Shown in pieces: positions 42,962-50,789 of a stretch of DNA of 64,000 nt (within the stretch, counting starts at the first letter, position 1; each line of letters starts with the position of its first letter). The DNA is taken from positions 868,001-932,000 of the forward strand of contig CBDBGS010000008.1 in NCBI GenBank assembly GCA_965205385.1, in the 5' to 3' direction. The DNA comes from CATOSP01 sp965205385. Lineage in GTDB: Bacteria > Chloroflexota > Dehalococcoidia > Lucifugimonadales > UBA3495. The translations under genes and the position numbers were made by a program. Under the pieces are notes generated by a model. It had not been told where the DNA came from. It did not search any database and saw nothing but the letters and a program-made list of their open reading frames with translations.

Positions 42962-43240
42962 ATGATTGTCCGAATCACGAATGAAGGTCAATACAATCTC
43001 CCCGGCTCCTTCATCGACGAGTTGAACGCCCTGGACAACGAGTTGGTGGAAGCGGTGGAGTCGGAAGACGAGGCCAAGTTCACGGCTTTACTGGCCCAGA
43101 TGCTTGGGTTGGTGCGGGAAAAGGGTTCCCCTGTGCCTATAGACGAATTGGTCGAGTCGGACCTGATCCTGCCAGAGCCCGACTTGACCCTGATCGAAGC
43201 CGAAGAGTTGTTCGTGGGCGAGGGACTGGTGCCGGGCTAG
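42962..43240 (+). CDS. PspA-associated protein, PspAA domain
   Basis: A 92-residue protein starting MIVRITNEGQYNLPGSFIDELNALDNELVEAVES, acidic throughout. This matches the PspAA domain found with PspA in Actinobacteria, Chloroflexota and others. It is encoded 2 bp after pspA and is very likely co-translated. It is thought to modulate PspA; the mechanism is not known. Confidence 0.85.
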   Translation: MIVRITNEGQYNLPGSFIDELNALDNELVEAVESEDEAKFTALLAQMLGLVREKGSPVPIDELVESDLILPEPDLTLIEAEELFVGEGLVPG

Positions 43241-43267
43241 CCGCCTCTGCCGCCCCCGCCCTGGCCG

Positions 43268-43684
43268 TTAAGCCGGTTCGAACATGGGGAGAGCGATCTC
43301 CCCTTCGCCCTGGTCCTCCCAACGCAGCTTCACTCGCATGCCGCATTCGATGTCCGTCGTTGGGTCTTGTATCCCAACGATGTTGGTCATGATGCGGAAA
43401 CCCTCGTCCAGGTCCACGTAAGCGACTGCGTAAGCGCCCAGGTCTTTGAACGCGGGGTGCCGGCTCTGCATGATTACGCTGAACGTGTAGACTGACCCCA
43501 TGCCTTGAGACACGTTCCACTTCGTATCGTCTGACCCGCAACCGGTGCAGTGGCGGCGCGGGTAAAAGATCACGGTGTCGCATTTGTTGCAGGTCTGATA
43601 AGTTAACTCGCGCTGTTTCGTGGCTTCCCAGAAGGGCTCGGTGTCGTTCTCAGGGAATCTCGGCTGTGGTCGTAGCGGTTGCAT
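43268..43684 (-). CDS. DUF35 zinc-ribbon/OB-fold protein
   Basis: A 138-residue protein with a rubredoxin-like zinc ribbon (CNKCDTVIFYPRRHCTGC; four Cys in two CxxC pairs) and an OB-fold domain (GSVYTFSVIMQSRHPAF ... YAVAYVDLDEG). DUF35 proteins bind acyl-CoA and pair with thiolase-like proteins. The best known pair, ChsH2-Ltp2, is an aldolase of steroid side-chain breakdown. Here it is encoded 25 bp after a thiolase-like gene and should form a complex with it. Confidence 0.92.
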   Translation of the reverse strand: MQPLRPQPRFPENDTEPFWEATKQRELTYQTCNKCDTVIFYPRRHCTGCGSDDTKWNVSQGMGSVYTFSVIMQSRHPAFKDLGAYAVAYVDLDEGFRIMTNIVGIQDPTTDIECGMRVKLRWEDQGEGEIALPMFEPA

Positions 43685-43709
43685 AGTAGTTTCTACTCCA
43701 ATTCGTCAA

Positions 43710-44906
43710 TTAGTCCGCGGCCAGGATGGTTACTCCGGTCGCGTGGCGGGAACCGAGTTGGCCACCGTTGCCAACGGCCACGGCCAGCTTGGGGTCCGGC
43801 ACCTGGGACGTGGACTCCCCCCGAAGCTGCCGGGTTGCTTCCATGAGAAGGAAGATACCCCTCGCGCCAGGGTGATTGGAGGATAGACCTCCGCCATCGG
43901 TGTTGATGGTGGGCTTTCGCGGGTCGTCGAAATGCAGCTTGCCGTCGCTGACGAAATCTCCGCCCTCCCCCTTGGCGCAGAAGCCGAGGTCCTCGATGAG
44001 GCACATCACGGTGATGGTGAAAGAGTCGTATGCCATCAGAATGTCTATTTCCGACGGGGAGACGCCGGCTTCCCCGAAGGCCACGGGGGCCGACTGCGCT
44101 CCGGCGCTGACTGTGATGTCGCCGCCGTTCTCCCGGTACTTGGTGGCCTCGCCGCCGCCGATGATCCAGACGGGCTTCTTGCGGGCGTTGCGGGCCATCT
44201 CCGCGGACGCAATCAGCACCGCGCCGCCGCCGTCGGACACCATGCAGCACTCCAGCAGGTGGAGAGGATAGGCGATCATGCGGGAATCGAGCACGTCCTC
44301 GGTGGTGATCTCGCGGATGCCTACGAATTCCAGGTCCGTCATCGCCTTCACGGCCTCGGGGTTGCGCATGGCGTGTTTCCGGGTTGCCACGGAGATGGCG
44401 GCGAACTGCTCGTCGGTGGTTCCGTACTGGTGCTTGTGACGCTGCTTCACCATGGCGTAGTTGCCGATGAGGGTGAGGCCCCAAGGGTCTTCCATGTTGT
44501 TGATCATGTTGGAGACGCCCTGGCCGGTCGCGCCGGCGGTCCCGATGGCCCTGCGGTCGGAGTGAGACGTGGAGCCGTAGGTAATAAGGGCCAGGTCGCA
44601 CTTGCCCTGGGCGATCATACGCACGGCGTGGTTGGCGTGGAACTCGTAGGAAGTCCCGCCGACTGAAGTGTTGTCGATGACTTTGGGCTTAAATCCGAAG
44701 TACTCGCAAATTCCCAGGCCGCCGACGCCCTGGTCGGTGCCGGTGTCGTAGACGGCGTCCACGTCTTGCCACGTGAAGCCCGCGTCTTCCAGGGCCTTGG
44801 CCGCGCAAGACGCCTTGATCTGGAGGGCGCCTGTGCCGGGGCCCACCACTCGTAGCGGGTACTCGTTAATACCCACGATGGCTGCGACTTTATCTCCTCT
44901 TGGCAT
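43710..44906 (-). CDS. Thiolase-like protein (SCP-x/Ltp2 type)
   Basis: A 398-residue thiolase-fold protein starting MPRGDKVAAIVGINEYPLR. The usual nucleophile Cys of the N-terminal half is absent (SVGGTSYEFHANHAV region). The second catalytic Cys is also absent: NGGQLG stands where thiolases have C-x-G. The SSNHPGARG motif with His is kept. This residue pattern fits the non-thiolytic lipid-transfer-protein thiolases such as Ltp2, which act as aldolases with a DUF35 partner, encoded next. The ATG at 44906 has a distant GAGGAGG; a TTG at 44918 is the alternative. Confidence 0.9.
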   Translation of the reverse strand: MPRGDKVAAIVGINEYPLRVVGPGTGALQIKASCAAKALEDAGFTWQDVDAVYDTGTDQGVGGLGICEYFGFKPKVIDNTSVGGTSYEFHANHAVRMIAQGKCDLALITYGSTSHSDRRAIGTAGATGQGVSNMINNMEDPWGLTLIGNYAMVKQRHKHQYGTTDEQFAAISVATRKHAMRNPEAVKAMTDLEFVGIREITTEDVLDSRMIAYPLHLLECCMVSDGGGAVLIASAEMARNARKKPVWIIGGGEATKYRENGGDITVSAGAQSAPVAFGEAGVSPSEIDILMAYDSFTITVMCLIEDLGFCAKGEGGDFVSDGKLHFDDPRKPTINTDGGGLSSNHPGARGIFLLMEATRQLRGESTSQVPDPKLAVAVGNGGQLGSRHATGVTILAAD

Positions 44907-44977
44907 CCTCTGTTCCAACCTCCTCGGGACCGATTAGCTAATTTGACAATAGCCGTCTCACGGGCTAGATTGAATTA

Positions 44978-45526
44978 ATGCGCATAGGTCTGGTTACCGA
45001 CACCCACCTGCCCGCCCTCGTCCGAAGTATAGACGAGATGGGGCCGGAACCCGCCGCTTTCTTCTCTTCCGTAGACTTGATCCTCCACGGTGGAGACCTC
45101 ACCTCTCCAATCGTTCTCGATTGGTTGGAGCAGTTTGCGCCGGTGCTATGTTCCACCGGGAACAACGATCCGTTGACAGATTCGCGGATGAAAGAGGTCC
45201 AGATGCTGGACATCGACGGTTGGCGGATAGGGATGATCCACATCCTGGACCGCGAGTTTCGGCCGGTCCAGGAGTTGCAAAAGGCCTTCCCCACTCCGGT
45301 GGACATTATTGTATCGGGTCACACACACCAAGAGCAATTAGAGCTTCGGGACGACGTTGTTCTCGTGAATAGCGGCAGCCTCACTTACCCCCAGCACAAG
45401 GAAATACGGCTGGGCGGCGTTGGGTTGTTGGAGATCGGACCGGGTAGCCTCCACGCCGAGATCATCGCCATTGGCGAGACCCCGGGCCGTCCCAACCCTG
45501 TCAAACCGAAGGTCCTCGACCTCTAG
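44978..45526 (+). CDS. YfcE/MJ0936-type metallophosphoesterase
   Basis: A 182-residue phosphodiesterase of the calcineurin-like superfamily. All metal-binding blocks are visible: LVTDTHLP (D-x-H), LILHGGDLTS (GD), CSTGNNDP (GNND), HI at about residue 88, and IIVSGHTHQEQ (GH-x-H). Such small proteins hydrolyse phosphodiesters with Mn2+. Cytoplasmic. It is divergent from the thiolase-like gene. Confidence 0.93.
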   Translation: MRIGLVTDTHLPALVRSIDEMGPEPAAFFSSVDLILHGGDLTSPIVLDWLEQFAPVLCSTGNNDPLTDSRMKEVQMLDIDGWRIGMIHILDREFRPVQELQKAFPTPVDIIVSGHTHQEQLELRDDVVLVNSGSLTYPQHKEIRLGGVGLLEIGPGSLHAEIIAIGETPGRPNPVKPKVLDL

Positions 45527-45622
45527 TTCCTGGTCCTTGTCCAGCTCCTCCGCCTAGCTCCTCGGCTTAACTCTTCCGCCTCGATTCCCCGCATGGACTC
45601 GGCTTTTTTAGATTCAGACCTA

Positions 45623-46180
45623 TTAGATAGGTAAGATTGGCTCGGACCGCTCGTCCGGAAGGTCAATCAGAAAAGTGTTGGCGTTGATTGCCAAAAGGGC
45701 GTAGTAGCCGATCAGCGTAGTCAACTCGGTGAGACCTTCCGCGCCAAACTGGTCGACCCCGGCCTGAAAAGCCTCCTGACTGACTTTACGGTTGTTAAAG
45801 AACTCGGTCCCGACCTGGACCACGGCGGCTTCGTCCGGCGGCACGGACGGCAGCGGCTGACGGTCCCTTATAGCGTCGACCAGCGCGTCGCTTAAACCGG
45901 CCTGCCGCCCGCGGGCGGCGTGGGCGTTCCAGATGAACTGGCAGTCGGTGGCGCGGGCGGTAATCAGCATCGCCAACTGTTGGATCCTGTCTGTCAATGA
46001 TGATTCAAGGCGCAGATAGTCGGCCAGGTGGTTGCAGCGTCGGCGCATCTCCGGGCTGTTGATCATCGCGGAACCGGGACCGGACGCGACAACTCCGCCG
46101 CTATTTGCGGTCTCGTGATCGAAGGCTTCCTGGAATTGTTCCGGCACGTTGTCCCTGGTGAGTACGGGTGTGCGGGCCAT
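45623..46180 (-). CDS. Carboxymuconolactone decarboxylase-family protein
   Basis: A 185-residue AhpD-like all-helical protein. The family core is seen in LTDRIQQLAMLITARATDCQFIWNAHAARGRQAGLSDALVDAI. The redox CxxC of AhpD is reduced to a single Cys followed by F-I-W and a later His (C-x-x-x-W-x-x-H), as in the CMD branch without peroxidase activity. GAGGAG precedes the ATG by 4 nt. The substrate is unknown. Confidence 0.88.
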   Translation of the reverse strand: MARTPVLTRDNVPEQFQEAFDHETANSGGVVASGPGSAMINSPEMRRRCNHLADYLRLESSLTDRIQQLAMLITARATDCQFIWNAHAARGRQAGLSDALVDAIRDRQPLPSVPPDEAAVVQVGTEFFNNRKVSQEAFQAGVDQFGAEGLTELTTLIGYYALLAINANTFLIDLPDERSEPILPI

Positions 46181-46334
46181 GATTCTCCTCGTAATGGGGA
46201 AGATTCCCGGTAGGGACTTTCACCTGATTTAGGCCGAGAAGGGTAGAACGCCCGCATCATACCGACGGCAGGGTAGGATGGCAAGGACGGAGGTTGCGCT
46301 GCCTGGGACTTTTAGTGGCTAGTGGCCACTGAGT

Positions 46335-46658
46335 TTACCGGGCTGGCATGTCGAATTCGTGGGGCATGGCCCAGGGGAGGAGGGCGCGGAGGAGGGGTTT
46401 GAGGAGCGGGGCCTCTCCGTCGTTGCGGCATCCATTTAGGTAACGGCTAACTGAGGTGAATGTGGAGAGACGGTAACCTGCTTTGACGACCCGTTGGATG
46501 AAGGGTTGGGCGTCCGGCAGGGGCTCCTTTTCGAACAGGGCGCAGGACCACTCATCGCACAGCTCCTGGGACATGCGTTGGATGGCGATTTGGGCCAAGG
46601 GGCGTGCCAGTTTACGCTGGAGGCGGCGGATTTCGGACTTTATTTGGCCGAGAGTCAT
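46335..46658 (-). CDS. Small protein of unknown function
   Basis: A 107-residue protein starting MTLGQIKSEIRRLQRKLARPL. It is helical and basic at the N-terminus. An AAGGAG lies 8 nt before the ATG, which supports it being a gene. No family recognised. Confidence 0.55.
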   Translation of the reverse strand: MTLGQIKSEIRRLQRKLARPLAQIAIQRMSQELCDEWSCALFEKEPLPDAQPFIQRVVKAGYRLSTFTSVSRYLNGCRNDGEAPLLKPLLRALLPWAMPHEFDMPAR

Positions 46659-47532
46659 AGATACTTCTCCTTATGAGTCTTGATTGTGAGGTCGTTATGG
46701 AGACTCTGGGATTGGACGCGGGCGAGTGCGGCTTCGGCTACGGCGGCGGGCATGGGAAAGGCAGTTCATTGCCTGGCGGAAAGGTTGGAGTTTTTAATTT
46801 TGAGGCAGACTGGGACATTTTGGGACATGCGCCTGCTTGTTTGAGTGGGGCTTTGGGTCCGGGCTACTGATCAGTGGAATTGATGGTAGAGAGGTGCAAC
46901 CCGGAATGGAAAGGGGGAAGTGTCAGGGTAACGGGATGTTGGGTGGGTCCATCGTCACTCCGGCAAGGATCGGAGTCAGGGGTTTGAGGAGTGCTAGGTC
47001 TGTAGCGGGATATGGCAGATGGATTCCCGTTTTCACGGGAATAACGGGGGCACGCGGGAATGGTGGGGGGAGGCTGGAATGGGAGGGGTTGGACGCTTGA
47101 TTGGCTCTTGACTGGGAAGCCCGCCAGGGCGAGGGAGAAATCCCCCTTATCCCCCTTTTCCGAAAGGGGGAGTGCAGTGGCGGGCGACACACTTGCCGCG
47201 CCCTACCGCCGCCAGGGCCTTTTGATTGTAAGTACGGCCAATCAATACGTTGCCGGTCAAGTACATAACCCCCTTCGGAAAAGCGGGAGTGCAATGGCCG
47301 CTTGGGTCATTCGATTATCGGCCCAATTGTCCGAACCGGGATTCACAGGATTTCGGGATTCGGATGATTTCCAATCATATAAATCCCGGAATCAGAGAAA
47401 TCACAGCTCAGACGGACAACGGACAATCGAAAGACCCCGCAGTGGCGGCGGACGCACTTGACACGCTCCTTTCGTCGCCATAGCCTTCTAAATACTTCGA
47501 TTCTAGTGAAACCGGTCAAGGGAGAAGAGGTT
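46659..47532. repeat. Repeat-rich intergenic region
   Basis: About 870 bp without a convincing gene. It contains a GGATTCCCG-TTTTCA-CGGGAATAACGG hairpin (47020-47050), a CCCCCTTTTC-CGAAAGGGGGA hairpin (47152-47172), and repeated GCAGTGGCGG-type blocks (47173-47190 and 47439-47452). It also holds the dispersed element at 47210-47287, listed separately. Short ORFs here have low-complexity or repeat-derived products. Confidence 0.6.
47210..47287 (-). repeat. Copy 1 of a dispersed ~80-bp element
   Basis: Read on the minus strand this stretch runs CCGAAGGGGGTTATGTACTT, then GACCGG, GTATTGATTGGC, and TACAATCAAAAGGCCCTGGC. The plus-strand stretch 58604-58690 has the same order of words with few changes and only small length differences. 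The two are the same repeat in opposite orientation, about 11 kb apart. Confidence 0.75.
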
Positions 47533-49110
47533 ATGACCTCCATTGCAACGCGCACACTCGTCGTTCTTGACCCAACCGCGCCGCCTCGGGAGATATGGGA
47601 GGCCATGGCCCCGCGCCTGCCAGACCTGAGGGGAAGGGCCGTTGGCTTTCTTTGGAATCGCAAGCCCAACGGAGATATCTTGTTCGGCAGGCTGGAAGAA
47701 TTGCTTCGGGAAAAGTACGAGATCAGCAGCGCGACTTACCGGAGCAAGCCCACCGCCTCCGTCGGCGCTACGGAAAAAGTGTTGGAGGAGCTGGCCGCCT
47801 CTACCGAGGCGGTGATCGTCGGCCTTGCTGATTGAGGGTCCTGCACGTCGTGGAGTATCCACGACTCGGTGGAGATGGAACGGCTGGGAGTACCCACCGT
47901 CACCGTTTGCACGCACCTCTTCCAGCGGCTTGGTGACGTTGAAAGACGTTCTTTGGGAATGTCCGAGCTGGCCATGGCCGTAACCCAACATCCCCTTGGC
48001 GGGCTGAAGTCCGAGGCGGTCCTGGCCAAGGCGGACGCTTTGCTAGAACAAGTTGTCGCGGGACTCACTGGGCGGCAATTCGACATGCCCCGGTTGAGCT
48101 CCCAGCGGATCGAGGTCGCCGACGACTACGAAGTGGTCCAGCATCTGTACCTGGAACGCGGCTGGTCGGACGGACTTCCCATCGTTCCCCCGACTCTGGA
48201 ACGCGTCGAGGCCATGCTGGCTGCTGTCGACCTGCCGCCCGGCCATGTAATCGCCGAAATCCCTCCCAATTGGGGCGCGGCGACCGTGGAGAGGCTGGCG
48301 ATCAACGCCGTGATGGCAGGCTGCCTGCCCGAGTATTTCCCCGTCATAGTGGCTGCGGCCGATGCCATGGGAGACCCGGCCTTTAACCTTTACGCAATCC
48401 AGGCCACGACGCATCCGTGCGCCCCTCTGCTTATTGTCAATGGCCCCATCCGCGATACTCTGGAGATGAACGCCTGATCGGGAGCATTCGGTCCTGGTTG
48501 GAGGTCAAACGCCACCATCGGCAGGGCCGTCCGCCTGATGCTGCTCAACGTTGGCGGCGGCCACCCCGGTGTGGGCGACATGTCCACCCACGGGGCTCCT
48601 TCAAAATTCAGTTACTGCGTCGCGGAAAACGAGGAACTTAACCCCTGGGAGCCCTTGCATGTAGACCGGGGGTTCGACCGGGGCCAGAGTACGGTGACCG
48701 TCGTCGCGGGAGAGCCGCCCCATAACATTAACGATCATTCGGGCCGGTCCGCAGACGATATCTTGACGATCGTCGCGGGTGCTATGGCCGTTACCGGGGC
48801 TAACAACGCGTATACCGGAGGGGAGACGCTTTTGGCCCTGGGTCCGGAGCATGCGGCGACCATCGCCGGAGACGGCCTGAGCAAGGCCGACGTGGTGGAA
48901 TGGCTGATGCGCCGCGCGCTCATTCCTCTGGAACGGTACACCGAAGACACGTTGGTGGAGCGTTTCCAGCAGGCGCCAGACGGTCCCGTGCCGATGGTCC
49001 GCAGCGCCGACGATCTGGCCATTATCGTGCTGGGCGGGCCGGGGAAACATTCCTGCTGGGTGCCTACTTTCGGTGGCACCACCCGGTCTGTCACCAGGCA
49101 AATCGGTTAG
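47533..49110 (+). CDS. UGSC-family selenoprotein candidate (two in-frame UGA codons)
   Basis: Read as one frame of 525 codons, from the ATG at 47533 (GAAGAGG upstream) to the TAG at 49108. Two TGA codons are in frame: codon 101 at 47833-47835 and codon 315 at 48475-48477. The first gives GLAD-U-GSC-TSWSIHDSVEMERLG, the U-G-S-C redox motif (Sec101, Cys104) of the UGSC family of (seleno)proteins. A SECIS-like hairpin follows 11 nt later. The second gives NA-U-SGAFGPGWRSNATIGRAVRL. Codon pattern and conserved-looking protein continue on both sides (KFSYCVAENEELNPWEPLHV; GGETLLALGPEHA). Sec at 101 is well supported. Codon 315 could be Sec or a nonsense mutation. Otherwise the locus falls into three ORFs. 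Enzymatic role unknown. Confidence 0.82.
47847..47865 (+). promoter_or_regulatory. Bacterial SECIS-like hairpin for the UGA at 47833
   Basis: Starting 11 nt after the UGA is a perfect 8-bp stem GTCGTGGA / TCCACGAC with a 3-nt loop GTA. Known bacterial SECIS elements have their apical stem-loop about 11 nt after the UGA and a G at the start of the loop. Both hold here. Confidence 0.75.
48495..48517 (+). promoter_or_regulatory. Weak SECIS-like hairpin for the UGA at 48475
   Basis: TGG-T-TGG (48495-48501, one bulged T) can pair with CCACCA (48512-48517) around a 10-nt loop that contains GG. It begins 17 nt after the UGA. It is much less convincing than the first one. Confidence 0.3.
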
Positions 49111-49167
49111 ATGGAAACCCACGGTCCCTGCCGCTATGTCATAATGATTGTGACATGATACACAATG

Positions 49168-49196
49168 TTGACGCGGACCAACGTTAAGAATATGAT
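49168..49196 (+). promoter_or_regulatory. sigma70-type promoter of the DUF1800 operon
   Basis: TTGACG (49168-49173), a 17-nt spacer, and TATGAT (49191-49196). The leader to the ATG at 49364 is about 160 nt and includes a short GGTCACC/GGTGAC inverted pair near 49201-49220. Confidence 0.72.
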
Positions 49197-49363
49197 GTTG
49201 CGGTCACCGAAGTAGGTGACGCACATAGATCTTTTTGATTTGGGTACAAACCGCAGAACCAGGGGCGTAAACCACCTCGGAATGTAGGAGGTGCGAGCAG
49301 AAACCGTAATCACCAGGGTGTTGCCCGAAAACGACCCGGGAGATGAATTCAGGAGGATAAGGA

Positions 49364-50770
49364 ATGGCAGACAAGGATATCGCTTTAATGGCCCACTTGA
49401 TGCGCCGCGCCGGTTTTGGAGCGACGTACGAAGAGCTCGAGGCCCGCGCCGCCAAGGGCTACGAAGCCACTGTGGATGAATTGCTCCAGCCGGACGCGCA
49501 GCCAGCCATCGAGCGTGACGTGCTGATGCGCTATCAGCCGCAGTGGGTTTCCCAGGCAGGGTTGGAAGGTCAGCAAGAGGAATGGACCTTCCGCATGATC
49601 AACACGAAGCGCCCGCTGGAAGAGAAGATCGCCCTTTTCTGGCACCAGATCTTCTGTACCGGCCACGCCAAGTGCGAATATCCCAGGCAGCAGCAGCTCG
49701 AGTTTGACATGTTCCGCACGATGGGAATGGGTGATTTCTCCCAGTTGCTCATGGGTCTGGCCACCGACCCCGCCATGATGTTCTATCTCGACAACTGCAT
49801 GAGCCATAAGGACGCAATCAACGAGAACTGGGGACGGGAGCTGCTGGAGCTCTTCTCCCTGGGCGTCGGTATGGATGGCGAGGCCAACTACAGCGAGGAA
49901 GACGTCAAGGAGTGCGCCCGCGCCTTCACCGGTTGGACCGTCACCAACTCGGTCCCCCGGTACCCGTACGGCAAATACGAAGCCGCGTTCATCTACGATC
50001 CCTCGGACCATGACTACGGTGAAAAGACCTTCCTGGGTGAGACCGGCAACTGGAACGGCGAGGACATCGTTAAAATAATCGCCAAGCAGCCCGGAGCGGC
50101 CAGGTTCATTGCCCGGCACCTGTACAACTTCTTCGTCGCCGACGAACCGCAGGTACCGGCGTGGCAGGATTCCGCCCCCAGGGACCCCGAAGCCATCAAG
50201 ATGCTGGAAGACGAGTACTACCGCTCCAACTACGACATCCGCTCGATGCTCCGGGTCCTGTTCAACGCCGATTTCTTCAAGGATGCCCGCTTCACCAAGG
50301 TGAAGAGCCCCACCGAGACCGTGGTCGGCACGATGCGCCTGGTCGGCGACTTTGATATGCCCAAGCCCGGCCTCAACGCCATGACCCTGACCATCCGCTA
50401 CATGGGCCAGGACCTGCTCAATCCGCCAACGGTTGAAGGCTGGCACACCGGCAGGGAATGGATCGACAGCGGGACTCTGGTGGAGCGGATCAACTTCACC
50501 GCCGATGCGGTGGGCAACACCGGTCTTCCAGGAGTTCAGGCCATCATCAACCGGTTGGCCTCCGAAGGCTCCACCATCTCCGCCGAGCGCCTCGTCGACG
50601 GCTGTCTGGAGATGCTGGGAGCTTACGAGTTGGCCGAAGGTACGCGTAGGGAGCTGGTGTCCCTGGCCAACGGCGAAGGCGAGCTGCGGACTGGCACAGA
50701 TGAGTTTGGCCAGAGAGTCGGCCAGATGCTGCAGTCCATCGTCTCCACCACCGAGTACCTATTCGCATAA
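49364..50770 (+). CDS. DUF1800-family protein
   Basis: A 468-residue protein with the DUF1800 pattern: MAHLMRRAGFGATYEELEA at the N-terminus, RPLEEKIALFWHQIFCTG, NENWGRELLELFSLGVG, YSEEDVKECARAFTGWTV, HDYGEKTFLG and PPTVEGWHTGREWI near the C-terminus. DUF1800 genes are nearly always followed by DUF1501, as here 19 bp on. The function of the pair is unknown; the proteins are thought to be exported in many bacteria. This one has no signal peptide. AGGAGG precedes the ATG. Confidence 0.93.
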   Translation: MADKDIALMAHLMRRAGFGATYEELEARAAKGYEATVDELLQPDAQPAIERDVLMRYQPQWVSQAGLEGQQEEWTFRMINTKRPLEEKIALFWHQIFCTGHAKCEYPRQQQLEFDMFRTMGMGDFSQLLMGLATDPAMMFYLDNCMSHKDAINENWGRELLELFSLGVGMDGEANYSEEDVKECARAFTGWTVTNSVPRYPYGKYEAAFIYDPSDHDYGEKTFLGETGNWNGEDIVKIIAKQPGAARFIARHLYNFFVADEPQVPAWQDSAPRDPEAIKMLEDEYYRSNYDIRSMLRVLFNADFFKDARFTKVKSPTETVVGTMRLVGDFDMPKPGLNAMTLTIRYMGQDLLNPPTVEGWHTGREWIDSGTLVERINFTADAVGNTGLPGVQAIINRLASEGSTISAERLVDGCLEMLGAYELAEGTRRELVSLANGEGELRTGTDEFGQRVGQMLQSIVSTTEYLFA

Positions 50771-50789
50771 CTAAAGGAGGGGGAACGAA

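Noticed and set aside
43693..44601. 302-codon minus-strand ORF in another frame of the thiolase-like gene
   Set aside because: Arg/Pro/His-rich shadow frame; the thiolase-like frame has clear family motifs.
47060..47461. 133-codon ORF in the repeat-rich spacer
   Set aside because: It runs through hairpin repeats, has a repeat-derived product and no ribosome site.
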